Below are positions 1 to 13,100 of a stretch of DNA of 64,000 bases, in pieces. The notes under the pieces were generated by a model that saw only the letters and a program-made list of their open reading frames with translations, was not told the DNA's origin and made no database searches. The DNA is from Setaria digitata. Taxonomy: Eukaryota > Nematoda > Chromadorea > Rhabditida > Setariidae. A program made the translations under genes and the position numbers. The stretch is from NCBI GenBank assembly GCA_003640385.1, contig RCAB01000231.1:1-64000 (forward strand). Reading direction: 5' to 3'. Each line of letters begins with the position of its first letter. Position 1 is the stretch's first letter.

Positions 1-16
1 TTTTTTGCCTGCTTCC

Positions 17-23
17 TTTTAGA
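17..23 (+). promoter_or_regulatory. Probable 3' splice / spliced-leader acceptor ahead of chitin synthase
   Basis: A pyrimidine run ends in TTTTAG 35 bases upstream of the chosen ATG, and an in-frame TGA at 31-33 excludes coding continuation from further upstream in this frame. It could equally be a cis acceptor for a 5' UTR exon outside the window. Confidence 0.4.
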
Positions 24-57
24 TTTTGCTTGACTTTATTTCCCTCATTTCTGCAAA

Positions 58-3000
58 ATGTCGTCTAGAACGCTATGGAAATGGGATGGCTTCAAGTCAA
101 GATGGGATGTTTTTCGTTCTCAGTCTCATGAATACCATCTTAGCAACGAACTTACTCCATGGATGGTAAAAACTCTGCAGATTCTCAAGGTGAAACATAC
201 TGGATGATTTCTTTTCGACAAAGCTTTTAACTTTTGGCTATTGTATTTCCTCTAAGCTTGTTGTCAATAATTTTCACTCAATTTCCGAAACTCAATTGCT
301 TAATAACGAAATTTGGATTTCATTTTGCAAATACTTCCAGTCGCATCTGTTAATAACTTCTTCAGTGCAGATGACTTGATGTAAAATAATTCCGATTCCA
401 ATCCATTCCATTCCAGTCGACTCCAGTTCCAAGCTCCAACTAAATTATTTTGTTAGTAGAACTGAGAATAAGGTCATTGAAAATAAAAAGTGCTAAATTA
501 TAAATTCTTCTTTCGGAATTCTTTTTTGGACCTGACCTTTTGACAAAACATTTTTCATACTTTTCAGTTTCTGATATTTTCTGTGTCACATTTGTTGTTA
601 GTATTTGGTACAGCGGCTTCCAAACTAGCAGTAATTTTACTGGCTACAAGCAGCGAAATGAAAACATCCGAAGGTTATTATGAAAAAAAGTGCTACACCG
701 GAAAAGGTTTTTTTTTTATAGTTGTTTAGAATTCGTTAGATTCTTTTAAGAAAGTGAGAAGAGTTATGCTTCCTTTATTGTTTATTACTAGCTAGTTATT
801 CCGAATAATAAGAGCCAAATGACCTTGACAAAAGTAGAGTCTGATTTGGAAATCATTTTGAGAGTGTGAGTTTCCAGGAAAGACAAGAAGTGCGGACGTG
901 ACAACCTCTATGGTTTACACCTTATGGCTTATTCAGAATATACCGGATATAATGGCAATTATTCAGTCTCTGTTTAGGATATACAAACATCCGAAGGAAC
1001 GAAAAAGCGCAACGTTAATGGTAAGTGTGATACCTTTTTCACTTCGCATCATTTCTCAAAAACTATGTAATTTCGGTTCCTGTTCAGGTATTTATAATGG
1101 AATGTTGTCGATCCACAGGCTTAGCCATTTTATTCTTCTATGTTTTTCCATCTTTGGATCCACTACACTGCTTGATTCTATCAGTGTCCGTGGTATTCAT
1201 ACCGCTATATCTCAGAATCAAAAACTTGATTTGTAATTCTTTCGATCCGGCTTGGTAGGTTAATTCTTGGGCTTATTGATTCGATAATTAATTAATATCG
1301 TAAATGTTGAAAATAATCACTATTTATTATATTTTTGAAATTTTCACGATAGCAAAATACAGGACACTGAGGAACAGGCTGAAATTGTTGGTGCGGTCAT
1401 GTAGTTATTCGATGTTATTTTTGATTGTGTTTGCTTCCTGCTATTTATGGAGTATAAGTGCTGTACCTTTCTTCAAGCACTTCTCATTACCTCTTGGTTT
1501 AATTCTATCATCATTTGGCTACTGGGATTTATGGATTAATGAAGGTCATTCGATATCGAACTATCGCTACTTGTACCAAGTATGTAAACAGTGCTTATGC
1601 TAAACTCTACCCATAATTGTAATCTTGATTTCAAAACTGCAGAGCACTTGCGACATTAGCAAGGCTTTTAATCTCATTTTTTTACAGCTCAAATATGGAA
1701 TACGAAAAATGAGTTCAATGACGCGACTCGTAGTATCACTACTGCGCATATTGACTTCGAGCGCAGTTGTATGGATTGTCAGGCTTCGATATTTGCCATT
1801 TAAAGCTTTGAAGAAATCATTGATTGAGAACATGTCTGGTTCGGAAAGGACTGTTGCTTTGTAAGAGCATTATTTTATAACATTTGAAAGTGTCGGGATG
1901 AATGAGATAAGAGATAAGAGCAGAATTAGCTGGTTCAACAGTTGTGTTCTAGGCTTACCATAACTTGAATCTATTCAGGTATAACCTTGCTCTCTGGATC
2001 ATCTTTTTGAATTTCCTTCTGCGCTTTATATCGCGTATGTTGTCAGCAATGTCAATGCGTATATTACCAGTACTACATCCCCTTTTGACCGTGGTACCAC
2101 TGCTTATAACAGTCTTCATGACAACCTGCTTCATCAGTCCCGTATGTGCGATTCGTGAATACCTGTCTGGCTATGATTTGCGATGGCAATGTTTGGCTTG
2201 GAAAATATCGAAGAATTCATTATCGGAAATATGTTTCGGTGTTATCTGGTTGGCTACATATTTATGCTGGGCGTACCAGCAGGTTAAGGCACCTAAATTT
2301 AATCCCGATGATGATGTGTAAGTTCTTTTAAACTAATAGTGGCGCAAATTAAATGAAGTCAAAGGTGTAAAACTGATTATCCTTTGTGACTGACCTCCAG
2401 CGATGGAAATATTTATATTTAAGATTTGATACAATTACAAATGTGCTGAATGGATTAACAATAGAACAATCTTTGGTAGTATACCGGGTTTCGCTCAACA
2501 AAAAGGTAACTAACCACTCCTGTACGTAAGCTTTTTAAGTTAACAGCATTTTTAGCATTTCCTTGATAGAAATGTATTTTAAAGGTTTAATGTCCATTTA
2601 GAAAGTGGAGGATAATCTTCGGTCGTCAGAGTCAGAAGGAGTAGAGATAGATGGCGGTGATCTTCGAATAACGAATGATGAAATTGATAAGACTGTAACA
2701 TTATACATCTGTGCTACAATGTGGCATGAAACTCGAGTAGAGATGAGCCAAATGTTGAAATCCATTGTAAGGTATTCCCTCTGACTACAGTGAGCTGACC
2801 TTAAGTGCAGAGCAAAAGCACTGAGCATTTCAGGCTTGACAAGGAGCATTCTCTTGCCTTGGCAGGAAGGCGACGTCCAGCTGCTATCAGATATAGACTG
2901 GAAGGTTACTGTTACTGTTGTAACCAGTTTTCCCTGTGTTTCATTTCTGGATATTCGTGTTGTGGAAGTATAAAAGACAGTATTGCAGCGCATATCTTCT

Positions 3001-6000
3001 TTGACGATGCTTGGGAAGACCAATTGGAATGTGGACGCACTCCTAATGCATTTTTTCAAACCTTTTTCCATCTTTTGTTGGAGCTGACACAGTAAGTTCC
3101 CGTCCCGCAACTTGTGCATATATTCTTTCCACTCGTATTTCTTCTCAGAAACTGTTTCAGAAATGAAATCACCAGTGAGGAAGGTGTCACCAAGGATCGA
3201 GTACTTCTTAATACTGCTTATGGTGGAAGGCTGGTGGTGCGCCTCCCAGCGGGCACTTTACTCTTTGTTCATTTGAAAGATAAGCAACTTGTCCGTCACA
3301 AGAAACGTTGGTCACAGGTAATGAGTGCATTCGCTACCACCTGATTAGTACCATACGGATGATCCAAGTTTCTAGGTGATGTACCTTTACTACTTGCTGG
3401 GCCATCGGATCATGGACTCGCATATGAGTGTGGAAGATCGTCAACTTGAAGCAGATAATACATATATTTTGGCTATTGATGGTGATTCTAAATTTGAACC
3501 ATCTGCTGTCATGAAATTACTACGTCTGATGAATATGAAGAATGAAATCGGCTGTGCCTGTGGACGGATCCATCCCATTGGCGAAGGTTCATTTTTTTCC
3601 TTCAACAAGCGATCTTCCTTTTCGATATCGTCTGCAATATTGAATTCATTTGGTTCGGTGTGGTGCGTTCTCGAAATGAACTTCGAATGATATGATCTGA
3701 TATGAGTTACAGCAAAACGAATCATATTCAGGACTAATGATATGGTACCAGAAGTTTGAATATGCAATTTCTCATTGGTTCCAGAAAGCCGCAGAACATG
3801 TATTTGGCTGTGTTCTGTGCGCTCCTGGTTGCTTCTCACTTTTTCGCGCGTCTGCTTTAATGGATGATAACGTCATGCACAAGTATACTAAAATCGCGTG
3901 TGAACCACGTCATTTCGTGCAGTACGACCAGGTTATGACATTTCTTGCTTCTGTTCTGTGTTTCTTAACTCCTCGTCCTTTTCATTCAGGGTGAGGACCG
4001 CTGGTTATCAACGTTACTTCTAAAACAAGGTTACCGCATCGAGTATGCTGCTGTTGCAGATGCGGAGACGTATGCACCTGAGGGTTTTCGTGAATTTTTC
4101 AACCAGCGACGTCGATGGACTCCTTCCTCCATAGCAAATACGGTCGATTTGCTTGCGGATTACAAAGTAAGCTGAGAGGAAGTGTGTGAGGTCATTGCAA
4201 ACAATCTTTTCTTTCCGTTTATCATAATTCAATTATTTTTAGCGTGTTTGTCAAAATAACAACAGCATATCTAAAATGTACATCTTATATCAGTCAGTAG
4301 TAATTGGTTTTAGTCTTCTATCTCCCGGTATCGTGTTCACCATGCTTGTTTATGCTCAGGTTACCTTTTCTGCTTTAAACAACCCTTTGATGAAGTGAGG
4401 AGTCAGTACACAGTGTTCTTCTTACCTGGGTGGCTAAGTCATGGACTGAGGCCGATAGTAGTATATTTGGTCGAATGGATCATTAAGATTTCAACCATTT
4501 CACTGTCAAAATAACTGGGGTGAAAATAGTAAGAAGATCGAGAAATTATTACTTCGATTTCGTTTTAAACGAGTGTGACTGAATTGAATTTAGGTGGCCA
4601 CATTTGAAGCGGAATCAAACAGGATGTTGCTATATAATTCTTTGCCTGTGTTCATTTTCATTGCACTCTGTTTTCTCGCTGATTCAAACTATCAAATAAT
4701 CTTTGCCAAATTTATTTCCGTGGTATATGGTTTCGTAATGCTTGCAGTCGCAGTAGCTACAACCAATCAAATAATACTTGAAAGTGAGCTTCATTTAAAA
4801 AAAAAAAAAAAAAAAATTATTTAAACTGCTTCTGCTGTTTAGTGAATGTGCAAAAAATTTGCCTCATCTTCAGCTGCTTTATCTCCGACTCCAATCTTCG
4901 TGCTTTGTATGATAGGTATATTCATCATCGCTGCAATTATACATCCACAGGAATTCCACAATATTTTCTACGGTAAATATTACCTTTAAAGTTACTCTGC
5001 TACTTACGGAAGCTATATACTAGTCCAGCGGCTGCTTCTCTTTATAGGGTTGATATTCTTCTTGATGATTCCATGCACATACATATTTATGGCACTTTAT
5101 GCACTCATCAATTTGAATGTCATAAACTGGGGGACACGAGAAGCTGCTTCTGTTGCTACCGGTGGAGTAAGTACCTCTCTTCATATGAATTGTTGATATG
5201 TAATGGAAGTTATGTTATAACACTTGAAGTTCAGGATGCAGATGATATCGGATTGAGTAATTTATTGCAACGGTTAGGTTTGTACAAAGTTGTCGATTTT
5301 GTAAGATCAGTATCTTCATGGAAGTCTACTACAACCAGCACTGTTGCCGCTACTGCTGAAGTACAAGAAATTAAAAAAAAAATCGCAAATATAGAAACAG
5401 AAGTTCAGCAACTTAAGGTTAGTAACGTCAAATCTTACAGCCTTCAGCTTTGTCTATTTCTTGAGAATCGATGATAATTTTTATAGTTATCTAAATTACA
5501 GGATAATGATTTTCTTTCCGTCCTCCACAATATGTCGACAACGAAAGCATTTCGTATCCACTCACTATCATATCCCTTCACAGATAAGCAAAAAGAAGAA
5601 GCCAAATTAAAACAGTCTCATTTTTATATTACTGCTTGAAAATTAGTTGTTCGTTTTACACTAATTATTATGCAGGACGTTGCACCGTCCACATCAGCAC
5701 CACTAAAAACAGTAATTCTAAAAGAGAATACGAATCGCTTTTTATGGATGGACGTTGAGTATCTCCAAGTCTGCAGTCGTGGAAGGCTGAACGCAGCAGA
5801 AGATGAGTTTTGGAATGGAATGATTGAGCAGTATCTTAAAGTAAGCTCACCTACAATCCACACCGTCTTGCTGGTGATTCTGAAAATCTTAGATATATTT
5901 TGGCTCTCATAAATCTACTACTGTAACTTTTGGATCTCCTCATTGATCGTTTCGTCATTTTGATGATATCATTCTCTGCATTGCTCCTATTAGAGGACAT

Positions 6001-6807
6001 AACCACAAATACTGCCCTTACCCGGTAGGAGAGCTACTCTAGGATCGAGGATTTGAAAGTGTTTACTTGCAAACAGGTGATTCACGAGTAACTAGCATCA
6101 ACTTCCAGCCACTGGAGATCACAGATGAAGAAACAAGACGAAACGTTGCCAGTTTAGCAAGTTTAAGAAATCGGATAGCATCTTCAGTTCTGATTGTCAA
6201 TGGTTTGCTCGTTTTAGCAGTGTTTCTCATCCAGAAGCACAAGGAAATACTTTCGTTCCAGTATAGACCGTACGGTTAGTGCTGCGTCTTTCCAGCTCCA
6301 GCAAAAAGCTTCCGTAGCTAGCTGCTGGCTTACGTGGAGCACACTGTAGTCCTTTCTTCAGTGCGCTATGAAGATGCAAAACTTATTTGTTAGTTTCAAC
6401 TTCGATTGAGATTAGCTCAAAGTAAAGTTTGGAATGATAACAGAAGGTTTTGAATGGTCGAAATTGAGCAAAAAGACTGGGAAATTTGAACTTACCGATG
6501 AGCCGCTGAAGGTTGAACCAATTGGACTATTCATCATCGCATTCCTCCTAATTATCCTAGTGGTCCAAACATGCGGTATGTTTGCCCACAGGGTCAATAC
6601 TTTGGTTGGCGCTTTCCATGAGGTAAGCCTTTATAACATTTCGAAGCTTTCAACTTTTTCATTATTTTTAAATAAACTCGTGTTTCCTTTTCCTGTCAGT
6701 ACATGCTTTGTATCTTTTAGGTTTCAAATATGGAAGATTTCAATTTCAGCGACAAACACATTGAAAATGAGGATAGAATAATGGAGAATGGTCTGTTTAT
6801 AAATTAA
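58..6807 (+). CDS. chs: Chitin synthase (multi-exon, GT2 family, integral membrane)
   Basis: Transfers GlcNAc from UDP-GlcNAc into chitin at the plasma membrane; nematodes use it for eggshell or pharynx. About 24 exons join in phase. N-terminal exons (58-189, 568-706, 878-1020, 1088-1254, 1363-1579, 1688-1861, about 1979-2318) encode repeated membrane helices. The catalytic domain begins with YICATMWHET (exon 2601-2768), then AHIFFDDAW, YGGRL and RHKKRWSQ. The GT2 acid pair DGD is at 3478-3486, CAPGCFSLFRA is in exon 3732-3931, EDRWL starts at 3993 and QRRRW is at 4104-4118. Further helices, VINWGTRE, a Glu/Lys-rich coiled coil (exon ending 5417) and a last membrane pair precede TAA at 6805. 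The start ATG at 58 follows an in-frame TGA at 31 and an acceptor-like TTTTAG at 17-22. Two junctions are uneasy: near 5617/5674 phases do not match, and near 6276/6423 only a weak acceptor fits. Whether this is the chs-1 or chs-2 paralogue was not decided. Confidence 0.95.
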
Positions 6808-6833
6808 TTTTTGAAGTCTTTCATTTGAATTTA

Positions 6834-6839
6834 AATAAA
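6834..6839 (+). terminator. Poly(A) signal of chitin synthase
   Basis: AATAAA lies 27 bases after the chitin synthase stop codon, a normal spacing for a nematode 3' UTR. Confidence 0.7.
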
Positions 6840-7766
6840 ACGCTTAGTCATTTTTTGACATCTCTTATGGATTTTGATTATCTGCTTCTCTAGCAGCTTT
6901 CGCAATATATTGGAAATAACTGGAAGGTAGTATCGATTCTAGTCTTGAATAGGCTACATCTCGGACTAAACTATATTTGTGCTAGCATTGTTCTGCTCCA
7001 TGCTTTTATGGGATATTATTAGGAGTTTGGTACAATAATATTGTTATAACTGTAACTTGCTTCTTGATTCCGCATGCTTTTATCGAAGGGCTGTTTCAGC
7101 TCGTCAGATGTTCGATGCAACACTTTACGAAAATGCACACGGAGCCGATGGATACATTCGCGTTTATTATGACGCACACGCGACTTGTAACGTTCTTTAC
7201 AGGCTACAACAAGCTAGAATGGTGCAACGATCTACAACACAACAGATTTCGAAACTTTAATTTCGTTATGCTCCAATGTTTCGGAGGGATAGATGGGATG
7301 AAGCGCTTTCCTACCAGGCTCTTCTTAAACTCATTTTACTACTGTATCTGCATCCTCCTGGATAAAAATTCAGTGTTTAGTATGCTAGCTATCCAAGTGC
7401 TTGTAAATTTTCATCAGTAAATCCCTTTGTAGTTATGGCGTGTAATTCCAGAATAAATGTTGTTGTATTCCACGGAAGTGTCGTACTGCTCTGTAGAAGC
7501 AATAAGGATTAGAAATACTCGAAAAGGGAGGTATACTCTAAGAAGCTAACTGGGAATCATAATCATATGGTTCTTTGATACTTTTCCGAAAAGCCAATGA
7601 CATAAGTAATGGGGGGAAGTTGACGTGATCCTAAAGCTTTTCGGTAGCTATTACAGCTTTCAGCTAGATTACAGGAGTAATATTACATTGGTTGTTAATT
7701 AGCACAGATCATACTCGTACAAGGTGATTTTGCAGAGTAACAATGATACCATCATCGTTAACGGAT
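6840..7766. other. Intergenic, between convergent genes; no gene seen
   Basis: About 0.9 kb between the 3' ends of chitin synthase and the PTPDC1-like gene. Two overlapping short open frames at 7057-7420 show no family motif, and neither sits next to a good splice site. Confidence 0.6.
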
Positions 7767-10166
7767 TCACCTAGATACCAGCGACTGATAAGCTTTGCAA
7801 TGTTCCGATAATTGCCGTTGCTTATTGATGCCATCGTGATCAACAGGTAGCGATGCAAACACTGCCAATCCTGGAATTAGACACTGTTCATGTTCCACCT
7901 AGCTTTGCTAAAATTTACCGAGGTGTGAAAGATCAGAGCTTATATTTAATTCTAGAAATGCCAATACCAGATAACACACCGCATGTTCGCTGTAGTATCG
8001 AATGTTGCCGCGTAGCTCTTCTTCTGGGATGATTGGTTTAATGAATGAATTCATTAATTGGTCCAATGTTTGTAGCAACAAAAGCGTATTGCCCCGAAAA
8101 TTTGTACGTATAAATTTCTTACAATTAGTCATTTGGAATGAATCATTTCTGACAATTTTTGAGCCTTTACCATCCGAGTCTAAAATTCCACTATAGTTCT
8201 CCAATAGACCGCATATGCAAATGTCAATTTCCTGCGATTTCACTTTCCTGAACATTTTGAATTCTTTTTAAATAAGTTCTGAATTTAATCTGTATCTAAT
8301 TTATTACTCATCGAGATTTGATTCACAAGACTTCCTCAACTGCTTTCTGAATTCTTAAAACATTGTAAGAATGTGTTTTTGAACCTATATTTTTTTTCTT
8401 TTTTGATAACAACGATTTTAAATTAACAATTCACTTTTTTATAGATACTGCTCTATATATATCTACCGCGAAGAGACAATAAACTGCAGAGTACTCATCA
8501 AATTTTAAACATGTAAAAAGCAGTACGATAGTATTGGCAATCGTGCAGGCCACTTTTCCAGAAACTCTCGATCAATTCTTGATGTGCATTTCAGGACATT
8601 TGTAATCCATCTTCTCGTCCTGCCATCAAGCTCACCATGGACGACGAGTAGCAGCTCAGCCATCGTCTCGTGCAACACCTTTCATTCAAAGAAATTACAG
8701 TTAAAAAGTTTAGAAACGAAGCTCCAGTGCGGGATCACGAAAAGAATATTATCAAGCAGCACCTTAGGAATATGATGGTACTTTCGGGCTTGACTGCTGG
8801 AGAGAATTTTCACTTGCATGTGCATGTAGTCGCCTAGGTATGTCGCTACCTGCGGTAAAGCTGCACCACTTTTCTCCAGAAATGTTCCGAAATCCTTCAC
8901 CAGCCTTATCTGCTTCTTGTTCTGCACCGAATGTGGCCTAGCATAGAGACAAATTTGAAAACATATTACTCTAATACACCGAATTCAAATTCGAATATAT
9001 TTTAAAAATGTTTCAAAGCTCTAAACAAAACTACTAATTCATTTGAAAACTTCCTGAAGATTTTCAAAAAAGAAACTTGAATTTAGATTATTGCTATCAC
9101 CAACTTTCTAACTTTTTGACTTGAGCTTTTTAATTTTGACGCGAAAGGAGTAGCACCTTGCAGTTCTAACACGACCGATCGCTTCTGCATAAGTGCAGTG
9201 TTTGGCCCAGATCATATAAGCAGCAATAACGACACCTGTACGGCCAAGCCCTGCATGACAGTGTATTGCCACTTTCCCTAGACAAATTCTGATCCTGAGA
9301 GCGATGATATAGGCTTGGAATATAGATGTGGAAGACTTTAGCTAATTTAAAAATTTTAAGTATCATAACAAACCTTGTCTGAGGGAACAATGAACAACTT
9401 TAACTATATCCAAAAGAATGTCAATTCCAAGAGCCCCAAAGTCTGGCCAAATGAAATTGTAAAATTGTACTGAAACAACAAGGCATATTTTTCATGCTGA
9501 GAAGATGCGTAGAATTTTTTTGAGATATACCTTACTTTACGTAATACATATACCTTACTTCCATTCTGCATTAGCATCTCCGGATTATAGGTAAAACCGG
9601 AAGGAAGAAGCTTCGGCCCACAGGAATCGTGTTCCCCTAACATCTGAAGATTGATGACTGCACAGATGTTTGCCCTGTAATGTAGTTTTCAGAGGTGACA
9701 AAGATATCTGAAAAGTCATGCTTGAAGAAATTAGTTCTACAAAGTTTTAGAAAAAATTGAAGCAAACTTGTGAAACTGCGCAACCAAGTTATCATCAGTG
9801 AATGTTTTAGCAGTTGGTCGAGACATTGCAACAATTTTTCCTGTTATCCTGAAAAGTTGCTCATGGTCAGTAGCATTTGTGCAAAATTACATCCTTTGAT
9901 AAATATATATTAAATAACAAATATCCAAACCAAGAGGAATACAATCCTCGGATAGCCTGTTCTTTAAGCGGCCATGGCTTCCATGAGCAGTATTTACAGT
10001 TTGCGCCATTGCAGTACAGTTTACAACGCCATGACCAGGGTGTTACGCGTAATATTCCATAGCGAATCGATAGATGTGATAATGATACTGAAAATTTGCT
10101 TGATTGACTTGGCCTCAGTTTTTGGCTCCAAAAATAGACTATTTTTAAGCGAGAATTTAAAAACAC
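7767..10166 (-). CDS. PTPDC1: PTPDC1-like protein tyrosine / dual-specificity phosphatase (5' end uncertain)
   Basis: Cysteine phosphatase of the PTPDC1 (CDC14-related) family, a group linked to centrosomes and cilia in vertebrates. The minus strand reads in order: a Cys-rich segment ending CKYCSWKPWPLKEQAIRGLY (about 9905-10060), then TGKIVAMSRPTAK, AVINLQMLGEHDSCGPKLL and GFTYNPEM (about 9545-9655), and the WPD loop in FIWPDFGALGIDIL (about 9395-9470). The signature HCHAGLGRTG follows, with nucleophile Cys codon at 9258-9260 and Arg at 9240-9242. VRTARPHSVQN continues at about 8940, and HIPK joins VLHETMAELLL across an intron near 8690-8755, matching the human sequence. The C-terminal part is in 7919-8200 and the last exon 7767-7870 ends LPVDHDG to TGA. 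The catalytic set looks intact. The first exon and one junction near 9670-9750 are unresolved; the upper coordinate is the limit of the open frame, not a proven start. Confidence 0.85.
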
Positions 10167-13100
10167 AACATAGCGGGAAATAAAAGCTTTCCATTAGTTT
10201 GAATTAATTCTCGTTTATTAAGGAATATATAGTGCACTCAGTAATCAGTACTGCACGTCTGAGGGGTCGAAAGGTTCGAAGTTTCCAGATCCCACGATAA
10301 ACAGTGACTCTCTAGAAAATTCTCTTTTTCATTTCGTGCTTTTTGGGACGGTAAAAAGTGCGCAGGGAACCAGTGTCGACACGGTATGAATGCCTTTTTC
10401 TGAAAATCAATCAGCGCTCTGATGCAGCTTTCAGGTAAAGTTGTTTTACGTATTTCCAGTTGTCGTTAATAAGTGTATAGGTACCGCGTCTGTGAGAAGC
10501 CGACACGGTTCTCGTTTCTTCCCTTCCCTTCATTGATAATGTATTAGTAAGCTTTCTGATTCATAACTTCAGATAGCACATTTCTTCAATTAGCTGGCGG
10601 GAATTACCTGAAATATTACTTGAACTGATCTTCATGTACGAAAACCATGAAAATTTGTTCTGATGAGCCTATCGACTAAAGCAGCAATGTGAAATTCATC
10701 ACAGTGCTTTATTCCGACACTCACACTCACCTTTCACTTCCTGTAAACTGATTGAAATGATCAGAACACGGTCAACAAAATTTAAACACAAACAGGACTA
10801 CTTTGTGTTTTCACGCAGCATGAACAATGCTAAAAGTCTCAAGTGAAGAAAAATCGAAAGCTAAGAGATAAGAGCTGGATGTGACGAAATATGAGATGGT
10901 TGTCATGGGAATAAGTTCATTAACCCATAAGACTGGTTCACTTGTTAGTTGTCGCCAACAAGAAAGAAACTGAACATTAGGTAGAGTGCAGAGTGGATTT
11001 CTGAATAGGCACTGAAGAGCCTAGAATTTTCAGGTTTTAAACAAAGCCAGAGTGCCATTTTCATAACATAATCCACTTTACTTCCCTTGATGCAGTGACT
11101 TAAACAATCTCTACAAATAACCTACAGCGATTAAGCTCATTCTAATTGTAAGCATGCATGGTCCTGGAATGCAAGACATGCGCTGCGCCAGAAAACATAT
11201 GTGGATGCTTGCCACTTCAACATACAGTAGCCTAATGTATTCATTACTAATCACCAATGATTACTAATGAGCAATGGCTGTCCACTGTCCTACCATTTCA
11301 TTATAAAATGTCACTCCGGTGAGCTCTGTCTCAAACGTAAATTGTACTACAAACTGATTATTACTATCTTTTACACTTTTATGTCACAATACCCGCTACA
11401 CTACACTTAACTCTACATCGTTTCGGTTTAAAATAAGTTTTCTGTTTATTGTAATATTTCATAGCCATTTCAAAATTACACACTTCTGGTTTTCAGGAAA
11501 ATCCAACAAACTGTCAGCCTGAAGGGGAAAAATATCTTTACAAGAGAAGGTTTCTCGGATAAAGACTTGAACAGTGTTATTTGACTCGCCTCGCTTGCAA
11601 AAATCTGCTTCTTGAATGAAATGTTTCGAAACTATGTGAAGAAAAGTCATTTGATTAGGTGCCAGATATATAATGACCTCGAAGAGAAGAAATTAAGACA
11701 GTCGCAGAAACGTGGAGATTACACAGAAGACTCGAATACTTTTTCATCGTTGTAACGGCGCCAACTTTTTGGTTTCTTACACTCAAAATTCCAACGGTTC
11801 CTGAAGTTTCTTTTTTCCTTTTTTTTTTAAATTTAATTTCCAGATGTTTCAGAAGTCACAGTAAATCAAAGTAAGATGAAGCTCTACTGACGGACGATAA
11901 ATATGCCGATGGAAAAATTAATCGTGCTAGAACGAAGTGGACCTGTCAAAGTGATCAGGGAATTGCTCCATCATTCCAGCAAATGACTGAGACTGGGAAA
12001 GGAGACAGGCAGTTTAAAATAATTTCTTCGGGTGCAATTTTATAGACATTCTGACATAAGAATATGTCCGTGTAGAATTTTGTGAATTCAACATTGAATC
12101 ACCACATTTCCAATATTTCCGGTTACTTGTTTCAGGGCAATTTTATTGGAGCTGATGCTCATGAAATTAAGAAAGGAAAAAGAACCTTGTTGAAGAACTA
12201 ATTGCACTGCAAGCCCTAGAAATGTTTTAGGCAGTTGTGGCACTGCTTAAGGCCTTTCAACACTTCCTGGATCATTTGCTCCGCTTTTCGCGGATAATTC
12301 ATAAAGCCGGAAAAAAACTCTAGTCGTTCGTTCTTATACATCTATTTACTTGTTATGGGAAACTGGACCAGTGTTTCCATTGTGTAAGATACGATTTTTA
12401 TTGAAATTACGCCTACATTTGCGACATATACCGGTGCTATTTAGTAATTGACGTGATGATCCATTCTACTTCCTCACACTGCAATTCCAGCTTCATCCTT
12501 CACATAATTAAAGGGAGAATTTCCAGAACTGATTGACGTCACTATCCACGTTACACGAGTCTCCCATCAGTTTATAACAAATCAGTTCTTTATTTGAGAC
12601 TACAACTTCAGGTGTGCCTAATGTTAGAAAAAAACACATCAGCGAATCAATTTTCCACACAGGCGAAAATTAAGCCACAACACAGCACTAGCAAGTTCTA
12701 TGTTGCTAGAAGATCAATAGGAGCAACTGAGTGTGCTGAGATGTTTGAAGGATGTATAAGTGAGACCAATCACAATCTACGACTAAGAACGTGAAGTGCA
12801 GTGAGTGACTGGGACGCCGTGTACGTGAAACGCTGCAGTGAATGGAACGCTGTGGTACGTGAAACGCTGCAACATGCGAACGAGAGACAAGACGGTGCTT
12901 CATTAGGCTTTGTCGCAGCAGTAGCGGAAGTTGCTGAAATGAGCAGAAAAGGTATGCACACGGTCCGACCCACTGATACATGCGCTTCCTCCGATCAGCC
13001 ATCGATCGACTGATCCAGCCACCACCGATCGATCGATCACTGGCTTGGTGAGTAGACGTACCAATTTCGTCACTGTCAGCAGCTTTCTCGCTAGCAGACC

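Noticed and set aside
2598..3119. 173-codon open frame on the minus strand over chitin synthase exons
   Set aside because: It is antisense to exons whose plus-strand reading has clear chitin synthase motifs; it crosses their introns and shows no family motif.
3441..3839. 132-codon minus-strand frame
   Set aside because: Shadow of the catalytic exons of chitin synthase.
7057..7420. Two overlapping frames after chitin synthase
   Set aside because: Beyond the stop and poly(A) signal of the gene, with no chitin synthase similarity and no good acceptor.
10255..10330. Possible tRNA (GGTTCGAAG box)
   Set aside because: Only a B-box-like string; no A box at the right distance and no cloverleaf.
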